This document shows, piece after piece, positions 33,280 to 34,120 of a stretch of DNA of 34,120 nt (positions are counted from its first letter, which is position 1; each line of letters opens with the position of its first letter). The stretch spans positions 1 to 34,120 of the forward strand of contig CALTXP010000005.1 in NCBI GenBank assembly GCA_943913325.1. The letters run 5' to 3'. The notes beneath the pieces were generated by a model that saw nothing but the letters and a program-made list of their open reading frames with translations, made no database searches and was not told where the DNA came from. The position numbers were made by a program, and so were the translations under genes. This DNA comes from an uncultured Anaerococcus sp. Its GTDB lineage: Bacteria > Bacillota > Clostridia > Tissierellales > Peptoniphilaceae.

Positions 33280-33991
33280 ATTGATATCTTTCTAATACTT
33301 CTCTCATCAATCCCCTAAAATAATACTCAGCATATATATCAACAATTGTTTTATATAAATAGGAAACTGACTTCTGATATATTTTCTTTGTTTGATTTAC
33401 TGTTATATCTTCTGTATATATGTTATTAGTATCAAATCTCAATTGTTTATGTGTCGATTGATCCAAGATATAAATTTCATCTTTTATCTTTAAATCACAA
33501 AATTTCCCCATATTCTGTTTAAGTTTTGATACCAAATCTTTATCATCATAAATTTTATCTTTATAAAATAAACTTAATTTAATAAGCTTAGGATCAAGTC
33601 TATTATAGACTCCATATATGTTATTCATTAAATATGTTACACCAAATTCACTTATTAAATCACACTCCAACTCATCAATCATCTTCTTATCCTTGAAAGC
33701 TCTGTATTGAGCTTTAATAGATATTAGATATTCATATCTATTAAGATCCGCTGTTATAGAAGATTCTAGAGTATCTATAATTTGATCAATATCGCTTAAA
33801 TTCCAAAAATATTTCTTAAGATTTTTCATTACATAATCTTTAGCGTAGTAATCATTTTTAGAAAACTTAACAAAGTTTTTGTCATATAATAAAGACATAA
33901 GTGTGTTAAATGAGTATATATCTTCATTTATCAAAAAATTATATTCAAGTTTTTCAATTATAGGATATTGTTCATTAACATTTGCCTTCAT
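33278..33991 (-). CDS. Uncharacterised 237-aa protein upstream of ruvCAB
   Basis: I do not recognise this protein. It is soluble by eye (no membrane helix or signal peptide), rich in Lys, Asp, Tyr, Ile and Asn, and mostly predicted helical, with a short beta stretch near residues 170-190 (DEIYILDQSTHKQLRF). It has only two cysteines (in ELECDL and KFCDL) and no nucleotide-binding or metal motif that I can see. The C-terminal helix ends YAEYYFRGLMREVLERYQ. The start ATG 33989-33991 has GAGGT upstream. Its codon use resembles its neighbours, so I see no sign of recent transfer. It ends in a terminator-like hairpin before ruvC. YebC, the usual neighbour of ruvC, looks quite different. Confidence 0.75.
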   Translation of the reverse strand: MKANVNEQYPIIEKLEYNFLINEDIYSFNTLMSLLYDKNFVKFSKNDYYAKDYVMKNLKKYFWNLSDIDQIIDTLESSITADLNRYEYLISIKAQYRAFKDKKMIDELECDLISEFGVTYLMNNIYGVYNRLDPKLIKLSLFYKDKIYDDKDLVSKLKQNMGKFCDLKIKDEIYILDQSTHKQLRFDTNNIYTEDITVNQTKKIYQKSVSYLYKTIVDIYAEYYFRGLMREVLERYQ

Positions 33992-34120
33992 TAATTATTA
34001 CCTCGTGTAACTATTCTAACATAAAACATCATAATATTATTTAGAAATATTTTTCTAAAAAAACAAAAAAACTAAATTAATAGTGAAAATATACATTTAT
34101 AATTTATTGCTGTATATATT
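33992..34120 (-). promoter_or_regulatory. Upstream region of the unknown gene: candidate promoter, palindrome and A/T tracts
   Basis: On the minus strand TGTTAGAAT, about 26 nt before the ATG, resembles an extended -10 (TGnTAGAAT); the -35 is poor. A perfect palindrome TTAGAAA-TATT-TTTCTAA lies at 34041-34058, next to two A7-type runs (34058-34075, T-runs on the minus strand). The T-runs precede rather than follow the stem on the minus strand, so it is not a standard terminator for that strand. It could be an operator or an upstream AT element. No gene is visible to the window edge. Confidence 0.4.

Noticed and set aside
1..34120. CRISPR arrays, insertion sequences, tRNA/rRNA genes, defence or prophage genes
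   Set aside because: No regularly spaced repeats, transposase motifs, terminal inverted repeats with target duplications, or conserved RNA sequences were seen. The region is conserved housekeeping DNA.

Overview
This window is a gene-dense, very AT-rich stretch of bacterial chromosome (GC near 30% by eye, not counted). It carries about 40 protein genes, and all but one lie on the minus strand. The gene content and order are those of a Bacillota (Firmicutes) genome of the clostridial/Tissierellia kind: ruvC together with ruvAB, ruvX next to ireB and alaS, the L27 protease Prp, RNase J, SepF and a NifZ-ThiI pair. A fermentative anaerobic coccus of the Peptoniphilaceae (Anaerococcus/Peptoniphilus-like) would fit, but that assignment is inference from style and compact synteny, not from a marker gene. 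I see no mobile element, CRISPR array, rRNA, tRNA or phage gene.

Layout in the direction of minus-strand transcription (right to left). (1) 33278-33991 is an unrecognised 237-aa protein ending in a terminator-like hairpin. (2) 33243-28735 is ruvC-ruvA-ruvB-queA-tgt-yajC (Holliday junction processing, queuosine synthesis, Sec accessory protein), closed by a good intrinsic terminator. (3) 28661-17646 starts at a good extended -10 promoter and runs recJ-rel-dtd-MBL hydrolase-aspS-rseC-like-glyA-der-plsY, then sepF behind a possible promoter of its own. (4) 17618-15735 is ylmH-lspA-ung, ending in a terminator buried in the 3' end of the only plus-strand gene. (5) 14835-15740 (+) is a DEDD-type exonuclease related to YprB/MrfB. 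(6) 14728-12450 is nifZ-thiI (4-thiouridine in tRNA), with a promoter in the divergent gap. (7) 12338-11396 is rplU-prp-rpmA behind a strong promoter and a structured leader. A strong hairpin separates it from obg-yhbY-nadD-yqeK-rsfS. (8) 8274-1 is comEA-rrf2-alaS-ireB-ruvX-DUF1292-fur-rnj-trmR-trhP, running off the left edge.

The genes work mainly on translation (two synthetases, D-aminoacyl-tRNA removal, ribosomal proteins and assembly GTPases, wobble uridine hydroxylation/methylation, queuosine, s4U), stringent response, DNA repair and recombination, and envelope or division. Genes are packed with 1-29 bp overlaps. Most have clear Shine-Dalgarno (SD) sites, and these let me shorten nine starts that would otherwise begin at an upstream TTG, GTG or weaker ATG.

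The window is mostly conserved housekeeping DNA and I did not find a clearly new system. The most interesting signals are regulatory. Hairpins, several terminator-like, lie 8-21 nt before obg, ylmH, ruvC and comEA, leaving no room for a promoter, so these genes must depend on read-through or RNA processing. Stop codons are repeatedly embedded in terminator stems or loops. The rplU leader can form mutually exclusive helices, one of which covers its SD. A solitary plus-strand exonuclease gene lacks an SD. An unidentified protein precedes ruvCAB.
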